DNA of 64,000 nucleotides from Evernia prunastri (GCA_003184365.1 NKYR01000029.1:62001-126000); one strand, 5' to 3'. Numbered from the stretch's first letter, positions 11,068 to 22,740 are shown. The notes: generated by a model not told the origin, from the letters alone. Made by a program: numbers and translations.

Positions 11068-11423
11068 TCACTGACCCATTTCCTTTAGGCGCTCCTGAGC
11101 AGATTCCTTAGCCTCGCCGGACACATTAGGATTCTTGGTAGTACTGCCACAAAGGTTTGAGTAATAAGTCATTAAGCCAGTGGAGGGTTCTTACGCCTTG
11201 AGTCCACCGGCGACATTTTGAGGGTTCTTCTCGCCACTGTCCTTCTCAATATTGCCTCCGTTGAACTCCTGGTCGAGAACCTCCTTGGAGTGCTGCTTGG
11301 ACTCTTCCGATGTGTCTGGTTCTCAATGAGTGGAATTCGAAATCACAGATCAAGGGATACGGGCGCACTCGGGTTGTTGAGGTTAGCCTTGTGGCCTCCT
11401 ACAACGTTGCCTGTATTTGACAT
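11068..11423 (-). CDS. con-6: Conidiation-specific protein 6 (Con-6)
   Basis: Three exons on the minus strand, 11423-11369, 11315-11195 and 11143-11068, give 83 residues. The protein is made of two copies of the Con-6 repeat: NVVGGHKANLNNPNTSEE (residues 6-23) and NVAGGLKATTKNPNVSGE, each followed by a helix with conserved K/E spacing. Both introns (53 and 51 nt) have GT-AG ends, and the first interrupts repeat 1 in its NPN motif. Con-6 family proteins are small hydrophilic proteins that accumulate in conidia of Neurospora and other Pezizomycotina; their biochemical role is not known. Expression during sporulation or starvation is expected from the family and is not shown by the sequence. The stop TGA follows KEMGQ. 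Confidence 0.93.
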
Positions 11424-12065
11424 ATTGAAAATGAAGTGGATTGAATGTATGAGTAGGATAGTGGATAGATAGAGATCGGTGAGAGAACTCCTTATTTTTG
11501 TTGGAAATGACTTCTTATAAGGAAAGGATTGCTCAAGTGATGATTGTTCGAATTTGAGGCCTAGAGCTGGGGGGTTTAAGTCTGGCCCTTGTGGGCACTC
11601 CACCTGATATATATACACAAACTCCATGAGGTCCTCTCATGAGAGCACCCGATATTAGCCTTAGAGCCCAAGAAGTATGGATTACGCCTTGGGGCCACGT
11701 CTCAGCCATCAACAAGCCTCAAACAGCCACAAGTACCCGTAGGAGCAAATTGGCTTCAAGAACAACATTGGATAGAACTTTACGACGGAACAGAAATGTA
11801 ATGACTTCATATAGAGTAGGAGAGTGTCGCTAGTGGTGTAGGATAAAAGACTTGAGGTTTAGAATTTTAGATCACTCGCTAAAGAGGCCATAGCCGCGCG
11901 AGTGGATTAGTGGTTACTTTACTTTACTTTGCGAGCCAAGACCGCGTAAAATTTCCCTTTCGCCAGACCTGCCCCACGAAATCTCTGTCGAACGGCTCTC
12001 GATCACAAGTGCCGCCTCTTGTCGAAGGTAGATTGGCAGACACCATTCACACCTGCTCAGCGACC
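11424..12065. other. Divergent promoter region of con-6 and NOG1
   Basis: The two genes are head to head with about 640 bp between start codons. No gene is supported; TTACTTTACTTTACTT-type repeats lie at 11916-11930, upstream of NOG1. Confidence 0.55.
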
Positions 12066-14296
12066 ATGAAGACGACTTGGAAGGAGATTCCTCCTGTGCC
12101 TACAAGCCAGGAGTTCTTGGATGTCGTCTTAAGCCGTACACAAAGACGCTTACCAACTCAGATCCGCAGTGGCTTTCAAATATCTAGGATAAGGAATTTC
12201 TACACACGCAAGGTCAAATATACTCAGGAGACTTTCACTGAAAAGTTGTCTCTGATTCTCGGTTTGTCGGATTATCTGAACTTCAATGGTGGTATAGCTA
12301 TTAACAAAAGGCAGACGGTTTTCCCAGGCTTCAAGACATACATCCTTTCCACAAGGATTTGTTAAACACACTCTACGATGCGGACCATTTCCGAATAGCC
12401 CTGGGCCAGCTCTCAACCGCTAAGCACCTCATCGAAACAGTCTCTCGAGACTATGTTCGTCTCCTCAAATACGCACAGTCGCTCTTCCAATGCAAGCAAC
12501 TCAAGCGTGCAGCCCTTGGCCGCATGGCTACAATATGCCGGAGGCTGAAAGATCCTCTGGTGTACCTCGAGCAAGTGCGCCAACATCTGTCACGTTTGCC
12601 AGCCATCGACCCCGCTACGCGCACCCTGGTGATCTGTGGGTACCCTAATGTCGGCAAGTCCAGCTTTCTTCGCAGCGTTTCAAGAGCGGTAAGTACATCT
12701 CGAGGCATATCCTTGTATCTCAAATTACTTTTCGAGTTGTGAGACAGATCCGGAGAAAAAGGACATTGAATAATTCTTCGAACTATATCAGTGCTCAGGC
12801 TGCTCTTTTGGAGAAAGAACGCTGACAGCGGAATTGGCCTAGGATGTGGATGTACAACCTTATGCTTTCACGACGAAGTCGCTCTTTGTAGGCCATTTCG
12901 ATTATAAATACCTTCGCTTCCAGGCAATTGACACTCCCGGTATTCTTGATCACCCGCTCGAGGAGATGAACACCATAGAGATGCAATCGATTACTGCAAT
13001 TGCTCATTTACGATCAGCTATCTTATATTTCATGGATTTGTCTGAGCAATGCGGATATTCAGTGAATGCACAAATCCAACTATTCCACAGCATAAAACCC
13101 TTGTTCGCCAACAAGCTCGTCTTCGTGGTAATCAATAAGATAGATATAATGAGGCCTGAAGATCTCGACACTGAGACGAAAGCCAAGTTGGATTCTATGC
13201 TGAAGTCCGGGGAGGTGGAGCTGTTGCAACTGTCTTGCACGACAACGGAAGGAGTGACGGAAGTGAAGAATGCTGCATGTGAACGACTCATCGCAGATCG
13301 TGTAGCGCAGAAGCTGAAAGCGGGAACGAACAGCAGCGGCTCAGTCGGCGGACGGTTAGGCGACGTACTGACCCGGATCCACGTCGCCCAACCACTCGGC
13401 GGAATATTGCGAGAACCGTACATACCAGATGCCGTCAAGAAACTCCGCAAATTCTCCAAAGATGACCCAGACCGCAGACGTCTTGCCCGGGACATTGAAG
13501 AAGAAAACGGTGGCGCAGGTGTTTATAACGTCGATCTCAGAGACCAGTACAAGCTGGATGAGGCAGACTGGAAATACGACCGCGTCCCCGAAGTCTTCGA
13601 GGGCAAGAACGTCCATGACTTCATAGATCCCGACATCGAGACCAAGCTCGCCGCTCTCGAGGAGGAAGAGGAGAAGCTAGAAGCAAAAGGCTACTACGAC
13701 TCCGACGACGACGTCGAAGACGCCGAAGAAGCCGACATCCGCATGAAGGCGGACCTGATCCGTGAGAAGCGGGAAGAAATCAGGAACGAAGCCCGCATGC
13801 GGAAATCCCTCAAGAACCGCGCCCTCATCCCGCGCCGCTCGCAGCCCAAGAAGCTCTCGGCGATGGAAGACTCCCTCGACCGACTCGGCTTCGACACCAC
13901 CGGCATCGCCGCGCGCGCCCGTTCGCAGTCGCGCGGGCGCAGCGCGCTGAGGAGCCGGACGGGCACCGAAGACGCCATGGACGTGGACACGCCGGTGGGC
14001 GCACCGAGGGCGAAGAGCAGAGCCAGGAGTCAGAGCAATCGGCGGGACGACGGCGTGACGGACGGGGCCGCGCGCAGCAAGGCGGAACGTCTGAACAAGC
14101 TGGGTCAGAAGAAGATGAACCGGATGGCGAGACAGGGAGAGGCGGACAGGCATACGACGGCTGCGCTGCCGAAGCATTTGGTGAGTCCCTTTTTCTTTTC
14201 CGACTCTCCTCTCTCCGGTTTGAGTGAGTGTTGCATTCGCTGATGCTAGCATAGTTCTCCGGAAAGCGCGGTATGGGTAAGACGCAACGGAGGTAG
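12066..14296 (+). CDS. NOG1: Nucleolar GTP-binding protein 1 (60S ribosome assembly GTPase)
   Basis: Exons 12066-12261, 12315-12688, 12843-14180 and 14255-14296 give 649 residues, matching the 647 or so of fungal Nog1. Nog1 is an essential Obg-related GTPase that joins pre-60S particles in the nucleolus and leaves in the cytoplasm. The N-terminal helical bundle is complete. G1 is GYPNVGKSS (about 174-182), G3 DTPG (about 220-223), G4 NKID (about 288-291). A conserved QLKRAALGRMAT precedes G1. The C-terminal part is charged and basic with acidic patches (EEEEEKLEAKGYYDSDDD), typical of the family, and the last 13 codons (FSGKRGMGKTQRR) sit in their own 42-nt exon. Intron 1 is 53 nt, intron 2 is 154 nt, intron 3 is 74 nt. 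It converges with RRP8, 244 bp apart. Confidence 0.95.
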
Positions 14297-14540
14297 TCGA
14301 CGGCTGCTCCATAGTCGACGTGGCATTAGGAGAGCGTTATGCTGTTCGACGCTTTATGCAGTTACGGTATAAGTCGGCTTCAGAAGTAGCTTGATGAACG
14401 ACGACTTCTGGTGGAATCAATGCATGCCGTTTGGCAACTACGGCTCAAGGCAAAGGATGTACGTCAAACGCGACTGAGCTTGCGCTATGTAACTTGCTTT
14501 CAAGCTAGAGCCATGTCATCTTCTTCCGAAAGACATCAAG

Positions 14541-16445
14541 CTATCTCGTCTTATAGACGCAAGGCTTGAGCACCTTGCTCTCGTCTACCTCCTCAAAATC
14601 ATCATCGTCCAAAAACTTTGTCTTGGCATACATCCCGCTTCTTCCCACGTTCTCATTCCGACCCTCTGCAGCCCTCTCCCCACCGCGTTTCTCCGTTCTG
14701 ACACCGAGACCCTTCGCAAATCGCATCCTCACAAACATCTTATTCGCCATGTCCGGCTCCCCTTTCAACATCAGCCCCCTCTTCCTAAAGACCTCAACGA
14801 AAGCACCGACGTCCGTCTCGTCGCTTCCGCTCTTGATCTTCCCGTCCTCTAATTCCTGCAATGCCACTGGCTCGTCGTCCTCTTCACCATCCGCGTCCTT
14901 GCTCTTACCAGTACTCTTCTTCTTCCCGATCCCACCCCCTGCTTTTTTCTTCATTCCAGGTCTTGCAAAGCGGCTCTTGATCTCTGCAATCCACACCTCC
15001 CCACCTCCCCTGACAACCCTCGCGCATTCGCCGACAACGTCCACCCAATTCGTGCCCATGAGACTTAGACAGCAGATGGCTATATCCACGGTGCCATCTT
15101 TGACGCCAGCGGCAGAGAGGTTACTGATATCCGCCACGGCGATGAGGTGGGCATTGGGTGTATCGCCTTTGGCTAGATCAAAAGATAGGAGCCTGAGGTT
15201 GAGAGACTTTGCAGAAGGGGACAGAGAGCCAGCGAGTGTTGCGTCTCCGCAGCCGAGATCAACGATCGTGCAAATACCGTTTCGGGAACGAGGAAGAGGA
15301 TCCAACTTCTCTGCTGACGGGATAGTAGCCGTGCCAGCTGTAGCATTCCCGTCACTGCCTTTCGGCTTCTTCCCTTTCTTCTGCTCTCGCCAGAGCTTCT
15401 TCTGACTCGGTACTGAGACCCTGCTCCTGGCTCTAACATCTTCGATGAAGCCTTCGACGGGATTCTGCGGCCACACGGCGACTTGTGCGCGAAAGCCGGC
15501 GTGGTAGGAGGTGTAATTTTGAGGCGAGTCAGCGAAGAGTTGCATGGCTTGGTCTGAAGGACTGGTGTAGAGGGTCTGGTTGAGGTGTCGAAAGCGAGCA
15601 GAGGTGAGTTTAGCGGCCATGCGTTGCTGCAAAGGGGTTAAGCTCGTAGATGGTAGCGCAGGGGCTGGGGTCTTGGTAGTGCCTGGAACCCTTGGGAGTT
15701 CGGCGGGCTCTGGAGCCTTCGGGAGCTTTGTAGGTTTAGTCACGGTAGGCTGCTGCAATGTACCAAGGCCTTTCGAGGGCTGAGAGGGTTTCGTACTTTG
15801 GACTTGGTTTGCAGAAATGGTCTCGTGAGGATGACTGGGGGCAACTTCAGGGCGATTGGGCGGTAGTGTACCATTGGCTTGTAAAACGGCTTTCTGTTCA
15901 CGCTTCTTCAAGGCTTTGGCCTTACGTTGCTCGTACTTTGATTTACCGTCCTCGAACTCACCTTGCTTTAAGGAAGGCGGTGACACCTCTGCAGTATCTC
16001 CATGGCCCGTGGCCTGGACAGTGCCAGCTGGTTCGTTTTGTATTTTTCCTATCTTCTTCTTCGTCTTCTTCGGAGGCGAACCCTCTTCTGTTATTTCAGC
16101 AAGCCCTTCCCCTTCAGAAAAGCCCTCAAAGCTGCCTTCATCGATATCCTCGATTTCACCCAAAGCATTTTGCTTGTTTTGCTGTTCTCTTTTCTCGTCT
16201 TTCTTTGACGTAGTCTGATCCGAGCTCTTCTCTTCTATATGCTTTCTCCAAAGGTCCCCAAGATTTTCCTCGGTGATCTCAACGACATTGACAGAGCCAT
16301 GGCCCCGTTTGCGCTTTCTCGATTTCTTCTTGTCCGGGTCGTTTGGGTGATCAGGCTTGTGCTCAGTCCCGGCCTTCGTTACCTTTGGCTCTGTCTGAAC
16401 TCTAAGGGCGTCGGCAGAGACGGACCAGCCTGGAACCGCAAACAT
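14541..16445 (-). CDS. RRP8: 25S rRNA adenine-N1 methyltransferase
   Basis: One intronless frame of 634 residues. The N-terminal two thirds is basic, Lys/Glu-rich and poorly conserved, with nuclear-localisation-like KKKSRKRKRG near residue 40. The Rrp8 domain begins near residue 285 with LTPLQQRMAAKLTSARFRHL, then SYHAGFRAQVAVWPQNPV, the SAM-binding VDLGCGDA, and the CLSLMGTNW and EVWIAEI strands. Yeast Rrp8 makes m1A645 in 25S rRNA and also affects pre-rRNA cleavage at A2. Two Lys-rich insertions in the catalytic domain (KKGKKPKGS and KKKAGGGIGKKKSTGK) are longer than in yeast and are common in filamentous fungi. The frame ends in VYKTR before a TAG. It lies in tandem with the methylenetetrahydrofolate reductase gene. 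Confidence 0.94.
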   Translation of the reverse strand: MFAVPGWSVSADALRVQTEPKVTKAGTEHKPDHPNDPDKKKSRKRKRGHGSVNVVEITEENLGDLWRKHIEEKSSDQTTSKKDEKREQQNKQNALGEIEDIDEGSFEGFSEGEGLAEITEEGSPPKKTKKKIGKIQNEPAGTVQATGHGDTAEVSPPSLKQGEFEDGKSKYEQRKAKALKKREQKAVLQANGTLPPNRPEVAPSHPHETISANQVQSTKPSQPSKGLGTLQQPTVTKPTKLPKAPEPAELPRVPGTTKTPAPALPSTSLTPLQQRMAAKLTSARFRHLNQTLYTSPSDQAMQLFADSPQNYTSYHAGFRAQVAVWPQNPVEGFIEDVRARSRVSVPSQKKLWREQKKGKKPKGSDGNATAGTATIPSAEKLDPLPRSRNGICTIVDLGCGDATLAGSLSPSAKSLNLRLLSFDLAKGDTPNAHLIAVADISNLSAAGVKDGTVDIAICCLSLMGTNWVDVVGECARVVRGGGEVWIAEIKSRFARPGMKKKAGGGIGKKKSTGKSKDADGEEDDEPVALQELEDGKIKSGSDETDVGAFVEVFRKRGLMLKGEPDMANKMFVRMRFAKGLGVRTEKRGGERAAEGRNENVGRSGMYAKTKFLDDDDFEEVDESKVLKPCVYKTR

Positions 16446-16985
16446 GGTCGTCGAATGAACGGTGGAATAATTTTAAATGTGCGCGAGTCCATTTCTTCGG
16501 GGTTAAGAGATCTTATTCCCGGGACGGCAAAGGAATAGCAACATAATATCTACTGCTTTTTAGATGGGATCAGTGACATACAACATACACACTGACCGAA
16601 ATACCGAACGGTACTGTATAATCAATCAGTGTTCTATCTACGTATCTACCTCTCTGCCGCTTCCATCCCAACCGAAGAGAAAGTGAATAATAGATTATGC
16701 CAGTCACGAGATTCGTTGAGAGATCCCGTTAAATACAGCCAGCGCTTATACCAAAATTCGTCAATCGTGATATCGTTGAGATAAGATCATGCTTTTTGGT
16801 CCTCCCATGCAGAGAACGGAAGGACGCCTGGGTATGTTGAATGATTCGTAAAATGCCTCGCTATGCTGTCATATTATACTTTGGTATTGAAAGGACATGG
16901 TCAAAATGGACGGGAGACTGAGAAGGGATATGTTGAATTTGTAGTAAATGGTGAAGATATGTGACGTCGAAATTTAACAATGGAC
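16446..16985. other. Intergenic, AT-rich
   Basis: Promoter of RRP8 and 3' flank of the reductase gene. No gene seen. Confidence 0.6.
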
Positions 16986-18933
16986 CTATTGGAGACCTGA
17001 ATTGGCGACGGGAGTGTGAACGTCGTTCGGTTGGTGGCCATTCACCAAGGGCTTGTCCAGGTCTTCGTCCTCCAGGCCATCGAATAATGAGAATATGCCA
17101 TGGGTTTCGTGGAAATCGTTATCAACTGCAATAGTATTAGCGCGAGCGCGTTGAACATTGGGGATTTACAACACGCAGCATACCAATGTTGATGAGATAC
17201 CACGTGTCCATGATTTTATCGATAAGCTGTCGACTTGGGCTCGAAGCAGGGTAACATTTAGCCCAATCGGTACCAAGCTGGTATGCTTCGTCCTTCCATG
17301 CTAAGAAGCTAATGGTCTCAACGATCGTGGGTTGTACAATCTCCTTTCCCGGGAAGACCCCCCATGTAACGGCGTTTGGTCCCTCACTGGGGGCGTTGGC
17401 CCTCAGACCTCCGTCTTTAGTGACAGCATAGTATGTCATGTTAGGTTTTCGTTCAATGCGAGAAATGAGCTCTGAGATTAGCTGAGGTGAGATGAGGAGC
17501 TCGACGTAAGCCTTTTGGTAAACATAGCCCCCTTTGGGACCCCATCCATGCACAGGATGGGTAGATTTGACGCCATTGACTGACGGTTGGGAGGTAATAG
17601 TAAGCAGTCCTCTCCTGTTCAGATCGATGAGATCAGGTCTGATGGCTTCTGCTTCACTCGTTATTGGCGCCTCACTCCATGGTAGACTCTGGAGTTTTCC
17701 CTCCAAGTATCGTACGAAGAGGTTGGCGACGTCCCTGAGCGACTGAGGCCTGCCCCACAGTTTTACGTTCTGCTCATTTGTTCCCTTGAGACCAATGTCA
17801 TATGCATCCAATTCTCCAAAAGCCGGTGATCGAGCGTCGCCCCAACGACCGTTGGGAAATTCATCCCAATCCTGGGTTCGAGCAACATACGACTTGTTCC
17901 TATTTTTCCAGAAGATAGGTCGCACGTCTTCTTCTCTCCGATTGAGACCCAGAGACTGCCGCCATGGTAGGACCCTGTTGGTCGGCGTTCCATCTTTTGG
18001 TACCAGATCTAGCTCTTCCAACACCATTCGCGTAGCTTGGGCGAGATTCATAGTGTAGCTGCAAAACTGTGAGTAGGCATTGCATATGTATCTGAATCTC
18101 AAGACTTACAAGTGCAGTTGCATAATACCGGCATCAATAATCTTGCGACACATTTCAGCAATTAGCCCTTTCCCAACGTCTCTTACTTGGGCATCATCGT
18201 TTTTAATAGGCTCTAGGGCATCGACCCATTGCTGTGGTATATGACATTTTGACCAAGTTGCGCGCCTCAGAAACGCTGCATGAGTCTGTATTGGCATGAT
18301 ACCGGGGACAATTGGGACGGTGATACCGCACGCCCTAACCTGTTTTACCCAGGAAAGAAAGATGTCTACATCGTAAAACATCTGCGTAACAATGAATGTT
18401 CCTCCGGCGTCGACCTTCTCTTTTAAATGTTTCATGAGAATCTCTTGATCGCGCTGGTCATCGCAGCCTTCTGGGTAGCCAGCAACACCTATGTCAAAGT
18501 GGTCTCCATACCTGGTTTTGATGTATTCGACTAAATCTCGGGCATATCGGAACCCACCTTCCAACGCCTGCCATTTTTCGTTTTCTCTTGGGGGATCTCC
18601 TCGTAGCGCGAGTATGTTGGTGCATCCAGCGGAATAAGCTGACTTCAAAGCATCGTCCACCTTCTGCTTCTCCATGTCGGTGCAAGTCAGGTGCATACAG
18701 GTCTCTAAGCCATAGAGGGTCTGAGCAGTATTGACCATCTCACAAGTCAAGTCCGACCGACTGCCTCCAGCACCCCAAGTGACATCGATGAATGCAGGAC
18801 CAAGGTCATGCATGCGGTCCATGCGGTCATAGAGATTCTGGACACCCTGGGCCGTTTTGGGGGGAAAGAATTCGAAAGAGAAGACGGGCTTCCTTGACCG
18901 CTCGGCCTCGGCGAGCTTGTCTTTGATATGCAT
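16986..18933 (-). CDS. MET13: Methylenetetrahydrofolate reductase
   Basis: Exons 18933-18110, 18058-17184 and 17125-16986 give 612 residues, normal for eukaryotic MTHFR. It reduces 5,10-methylene-THF to 5-methyl-THF, the methyl donor for methionine synthesis. The catalytic (beta/alpha)8 barrel fills about residues 1-295: FSFEFFPPKTAQG near the N-terminus, DVTWGAGGSRSDLT, LTCTDM, LALRGDPP, VAGYPEG and FIVTQMFYD. HFYTMNLAQAT spans the first intron. The C-terminal SAM-binding regulatory half contains LDLVPKDGT and a WGVFPGKEI motif. Introns are 51 and 58 nt. Fungi have two MTHFR types; the FFPPKTAQGVQN pattern resembles the Met13 group more, but this is not certain. Its first 43 or so codons and promoter are repeated downstream in a redundant block (18808-19596 versus 19920-20714), which is discussed separately. 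Confidence 0.94.
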
Positions 18934-19596
18934 TTTCGATAGTCTAGATCAAGAAGACATGTCAGCTGCTATTAAGAGGCCTGCTGCCCAGAAGGAACAA
19001 TAGAGAAAAGTGTTTCATGAATACAACATTGGGAACAATCAAAGCAAACAAGAAGATTGTTGTACTTACCGATGAGAGCTTGTCAGATGCACGAAGTGTG
19101 CTGTCGCAGGCTATTATCTCAAGTATCGTCTCCGAGCCCACGGGGCTGCTTGCTGCCGCGACATGCACCACGGTACTCCTTCTTTTGTTTGAGAGAGAGA
19201 GAGAGAGAGAGAGCGCGCGAGAACGTGAGACAAACCGTTGTGAAGTCTGTACGGTCAGTCTTCAAAGGCTGTATCTACACTAAGTCAGTTGTGGACAAGT
19301 GACGGCGTCTTCTAGTCTATCGAGTATCTACTTTACCCTTCTGAGCAGTAATTGGACCTTGGCTGGAATTGTTCGGAGTCTGCCAAATCCTACTATACCG
19401 ATGAGGTCAAGATTCGATGCTGTGCATCAGGACTCCGTAGCGGTACCTTAGTAAGCTGAACCCGCGCTAGTACCAACCCTAGGCTCTAACCCTAAGATAC
19501 ATGCCGGAAAGCGGCCTTGCCTCCTTCGCGCCGGCGTCCTACCTTAGTCCCAAAGGCTAACAAGTTAGCGCTGGAACTAAGCTCAAAAAAGTCTAG
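18808..19596. repeat. First copy of a near-identical ~0.79 kb duplicated block
   Basis: This block covers the first 42 MTHFR codons and the promoter. It is repeated at 19920-20714. Aligned by eye, the copies are the same apart from the length of a GA microsatellite (about 19193-19213 here, about 6 nt longer in the second copy). Confidence 0.95.
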
Positions 19597-20299
19597 ATCG
19601 CTTCGCGGACTTTTGTTGTAGGACGCCTGCTCCAGAAACCCCGTTTTTATCCAAAACGAGCTTCGTGTCAACAAATTTTTGAATCAATCACAGATCCATC
19701 AATTCTCATCAAAACCACTTAGAAATATATACTACGACGCGTAGAATTATATAGCGAATTCGTTAGTAACAAAATCTAACTCCCTACGGCAATATCCCGC
19801 GTTGTATACCTTACTAACCTTCGAGGACAGTTGACACCAGACCTATTACGTTCCCTATCTAAATGACCTAACCAACGGGTTACCTCTTTCCGGCAACGGG
19901 TCTCGGCGCTAGATTTCCNATGCATGCGGTCCATGCGGTCATAGAGATTCTGGACACCCTGGGCCGTTTTGGGGGGAAAGAATTCGAAAGAGAAGACGGG
20001 CTTCCTTGACCGCTCGGCCTCGGCGAGCTTGTCTTTGATATGCATTTTCGATAGTCTAGATCAAGAAGACATGTCAGCTGCTATTAAGAGGCCTGCTGCC
20101 CAGAAGGAACAATAGAGAAAAGTGTTTCATGAATACAACATTGGGAACAATCAAAGCAAACAAGAAGATTGTTGTACTTACCGATGAGAGCTTGTCAGAT
20201 GCACGAAGTGTGCTGTCGCAGGCTATTATCTCAAGTATCGTCTCCGAGCCCACGGGGCTGCTTGCTGCCGCGACATGCACCACGGTACTCCTTCTTTTG

Positions 20300-20335
<36 letters not shown>

Positions 20336-21496
20336 CGAGAACGTGAGACAAACCGTTGTGAAGTCTGTACGGTCAGTCTTCAAAGGCTGTATCTACACTA
20401 AGTCAGTTGTGGACAAGTGACGGCGTCTTCTAGTCTATCGAGTATCTACTTTACCCTTCTGAGCAGTAATTGGACCTTGGCTGGAATTGTTCGGAGTCTG
20501 CCAAATCCTACTATACCGATGAGGTCAAGATTCGATGCTGTGCATCAGGACTCCGTAGCGGTACCTTAGTAAGCTGAACCCGCGCTAGTACCAACCCTAG
20601 GCTCTAACCCTAAGATACATGCCGGAAAGCGGCCTTGCCTCCTTCGCGCCGGCGTCCTACCTTAGTCCCAAAGGCTAACAAGTTAGCGCTGGAACTAAGC
20701 TCAAAAAAGTCTAGNTCCGGCAACGGGTCTCGGCGCTAGATTTCCTATCTCTCAGCGTCCGAGACCCTCCAAACACGGCATTCAAATCGAATTATCAATG
20801 ATAGAAAGGGGGGGAGCATGTTGATCAAAAGTCCTAAACATGCCAAGACTTTTCGGATCCGGACCCGGACCCAGACCCGATAGCCAAACTTGGGCCATCT
20901 TCCGAATATTACTATAAATTTCAGTATTCTAACTAGGGCATTCGATTTTCGCTGTAGGCTTGGCATATTTAGAATAGAATACAAGAAACAGGGGGTTTTT
21001 GGTGCAGACCCCCTGCGGGGACCGACTCACTATGCAGCTAAAAATTAAAGTCACGGTCTAAGCAGGGGGTCGAAAGCTAATGGAGACAAAAGCGGCCGCG
21101 TGCCTAGCGGGGGTGAAGCATAGAAAATGTACCTAAGGTATGTAGGTCAGGTACTTCGTTCTGATCTGACTGAGTGTGTGCAATACCGAAGAAATCCAAG
21201 CGCAATTTTTGGATCAGTAAAGCCTGTGTACCGTAGGTAGCAAACCCTCTTGCCTCAAGTTGATGACCAGTGGGTGGATCGGACTGCGGAATGAAATAGG
21301 CGAGGTTTCTCCGCGCAAACTTACCTTATTCATACGTATTGTTATTATTATTATTGACCGAGGGACCATGGTGATCCCTAAGGTAGCTAAGGCAGTGAGG
21401 TAAGGTAGTAGCGAGCCCCCACCGGTTTGTTGCACTTGTACTCTACCTACATACTTTCTCAGTCAAAAAGCACAGCTCTCCTTCCTTTCATTTACA
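18934..21496. other. Divergent promoter region of MTHFR and OPRTase, with assembly duplication
   Basis: Apart from the redundant MTHFR 5' block there is no supported gene. Sequence 19597-19918 and 20746-21000 is AT-rich and contains broken frames; the minus-strand frame at about 19776-19915 might be transposon debris but shows no diagnostic motif. A CCGGACCCGGACC repeat lies near 20857-20876. Confidence 0.5.
19919..20745. repeat. Second copy of the MTHFR 5' block, bounded by single Ns
   Basis: The copy occupies 19920-20714 and is flanked by N at 19919 and N at 20715. The 30 bases after the second N (20716-20745) equal the 30 bases before the first N (19889-19918). The flanking contigs therefore overlap each other and this piece was inserted between them. 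I treat it as an assembly artefact rather than as a genomic duplication. It contains an MTHFR N-terminus cut after about 42 codons, which should not be annotated as a gene. Confidence 0.9.
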
Positions 21497-22559
21497 ATGG
21501 CATCTCACCTCCCTGCCTCCATTGACCCACAGTCCCATGGACAAGCCCAAGAAGAAGACCCCGACTCCCTCGTCCCCTCCACCCCGCCTCCCCTTCTTCC
21601 CACGTACAAGTCTGCCTTCCTCGAGTCCTGTCTCTCCGCCTCCGTCCTCACGTTCGGTACCTACAAGCTCAAGTCCGGCCGACTGTCGCCCTATTTCTTC
21701 AACGCGGGCCTCTTCCACACCGGGCCCCTCGTCCGCTCCATCAGCACTGCCTACGCGCATGCATTGCTTTCGCATGTCACTCAGAACCCCGATTTCCAAT
21801 TCGATATCTTATTCGGAGTGAGTCCGTTTTCCATTTGTACTTTTCCGTTTTGGATCAAAGCCTGAGTGCGAGACACATTCTGTGGGAACAGAGTGCTATT
21901 AATACTTTCCTGTTTGGGACCACAGTCCAGGTATACAAGTCATATTGTTGGGCAACATAGTCCTGATGATCTCTGAATTGGAACCAAAGCCCGAGTCACA
22001 AATGATATCACGGAGGTCTAAGAACCCTTTCACTCCTCGGAGCAATTTCACATCCCAGATCTCTTGCCCTGAACGCGCAACGCTGACGTCGATTTCTGCA
22101 CAGCCAGCGTACAAAGGGGTGCCCCTCGCAACAGCCACGGTGGACAAGCTGACCCAACTCGACGGGGGAAGGTTTGGAAACGTGAGCTACTCGTTCAACA
22201 GGAAAGAGATCAAGGACCACGGAGAAGGGGGCGTGATCGTGGGTGCTCCGTTACGGGGCAAGAACGTTGTTATCATTGATGATGTGATTACCGCGGGGAC
22301 GGCGATGAGGGAGGCGATTGAGATAATCAGGGCACAGGGGGGCAAGCTTGTTGGCGTCATTGTGGCGCTGGATCGGAAGGAGAGGATGAACGATGAAAGC
22401 AGTGGGAGCGCTATCGGAGAGGTTAGGAAGGAGTTTGGCGTGCCGGTCTTGAGCATTATTGACCTGGATGATCTGATTGGAGTGTTAGGGGGTTTAGGGG
22501 ACGAAGAGGACATGGAGAGATTGAGAGAGTATAAAAGGAGGTACGGTGCCAGTGATTGA
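21497..22559 (+). CDS. URA5: Orotate phosphoribosyltransferase
   Basis: Exons 21497-21817 and 22104-22559 give 258 residues. The enzyme joins orotate and PRPP to form orotidine 5'-monophosphate in pyrimidine synthesis. Family marks: LTFGTYKLKSGRLSPYFFNAG (about residues 50-70), FGPAYKGVPLA across the splice site, SFNRKEIKDHGEGG (flexible catalytic loop) and the PRPP-binding VVIIDDVITAGTA. The N-terminus carries a roughly 25-residue polar Pro/Asp extension compared with yeast Ura5. The intron is 286 nt, long for this window, with GTGAGT and CACAG ends. The 3' end converges with DDI1, 181 bp apart. Confidence 0.94.
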
Positions 22560-22740
22560 TGAACTTGACAAGGAATCCAAGGGAGGGAGTTCAAGGCATT
22601 TTGATACCCCATGGGCTTAGATCAGAGCTCATGAAACGGTTCACTATGAATTGGCATAGCTACACGTATGCAATTATGAAATTTTCTTTGTGATGATGTA
22701 AGACGCTTGCTCATGCTCCATCGTGACAGGCGCTCTGTCG

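Noticed and set aside
13677..14312. Long minus-strand frame opposite NOG1
   Set aside because: It is antisense to a strongly conserved coding exon with high GC content and has no family pattern.
14566..15405. 279-codon plus-strand frame opposite RRP8
   Set aside because: Antisense shadow of the RRP8 methyltransferase domain; Ser/Phe/Pro-rich without motifs.
19776..20045. Second MTHFR-like N-terminal frame as a paralogue or fusion
   Set aside because: It runs through an N and belongs to the redundant assembly block; the fused C-terminal part is outside the copy.
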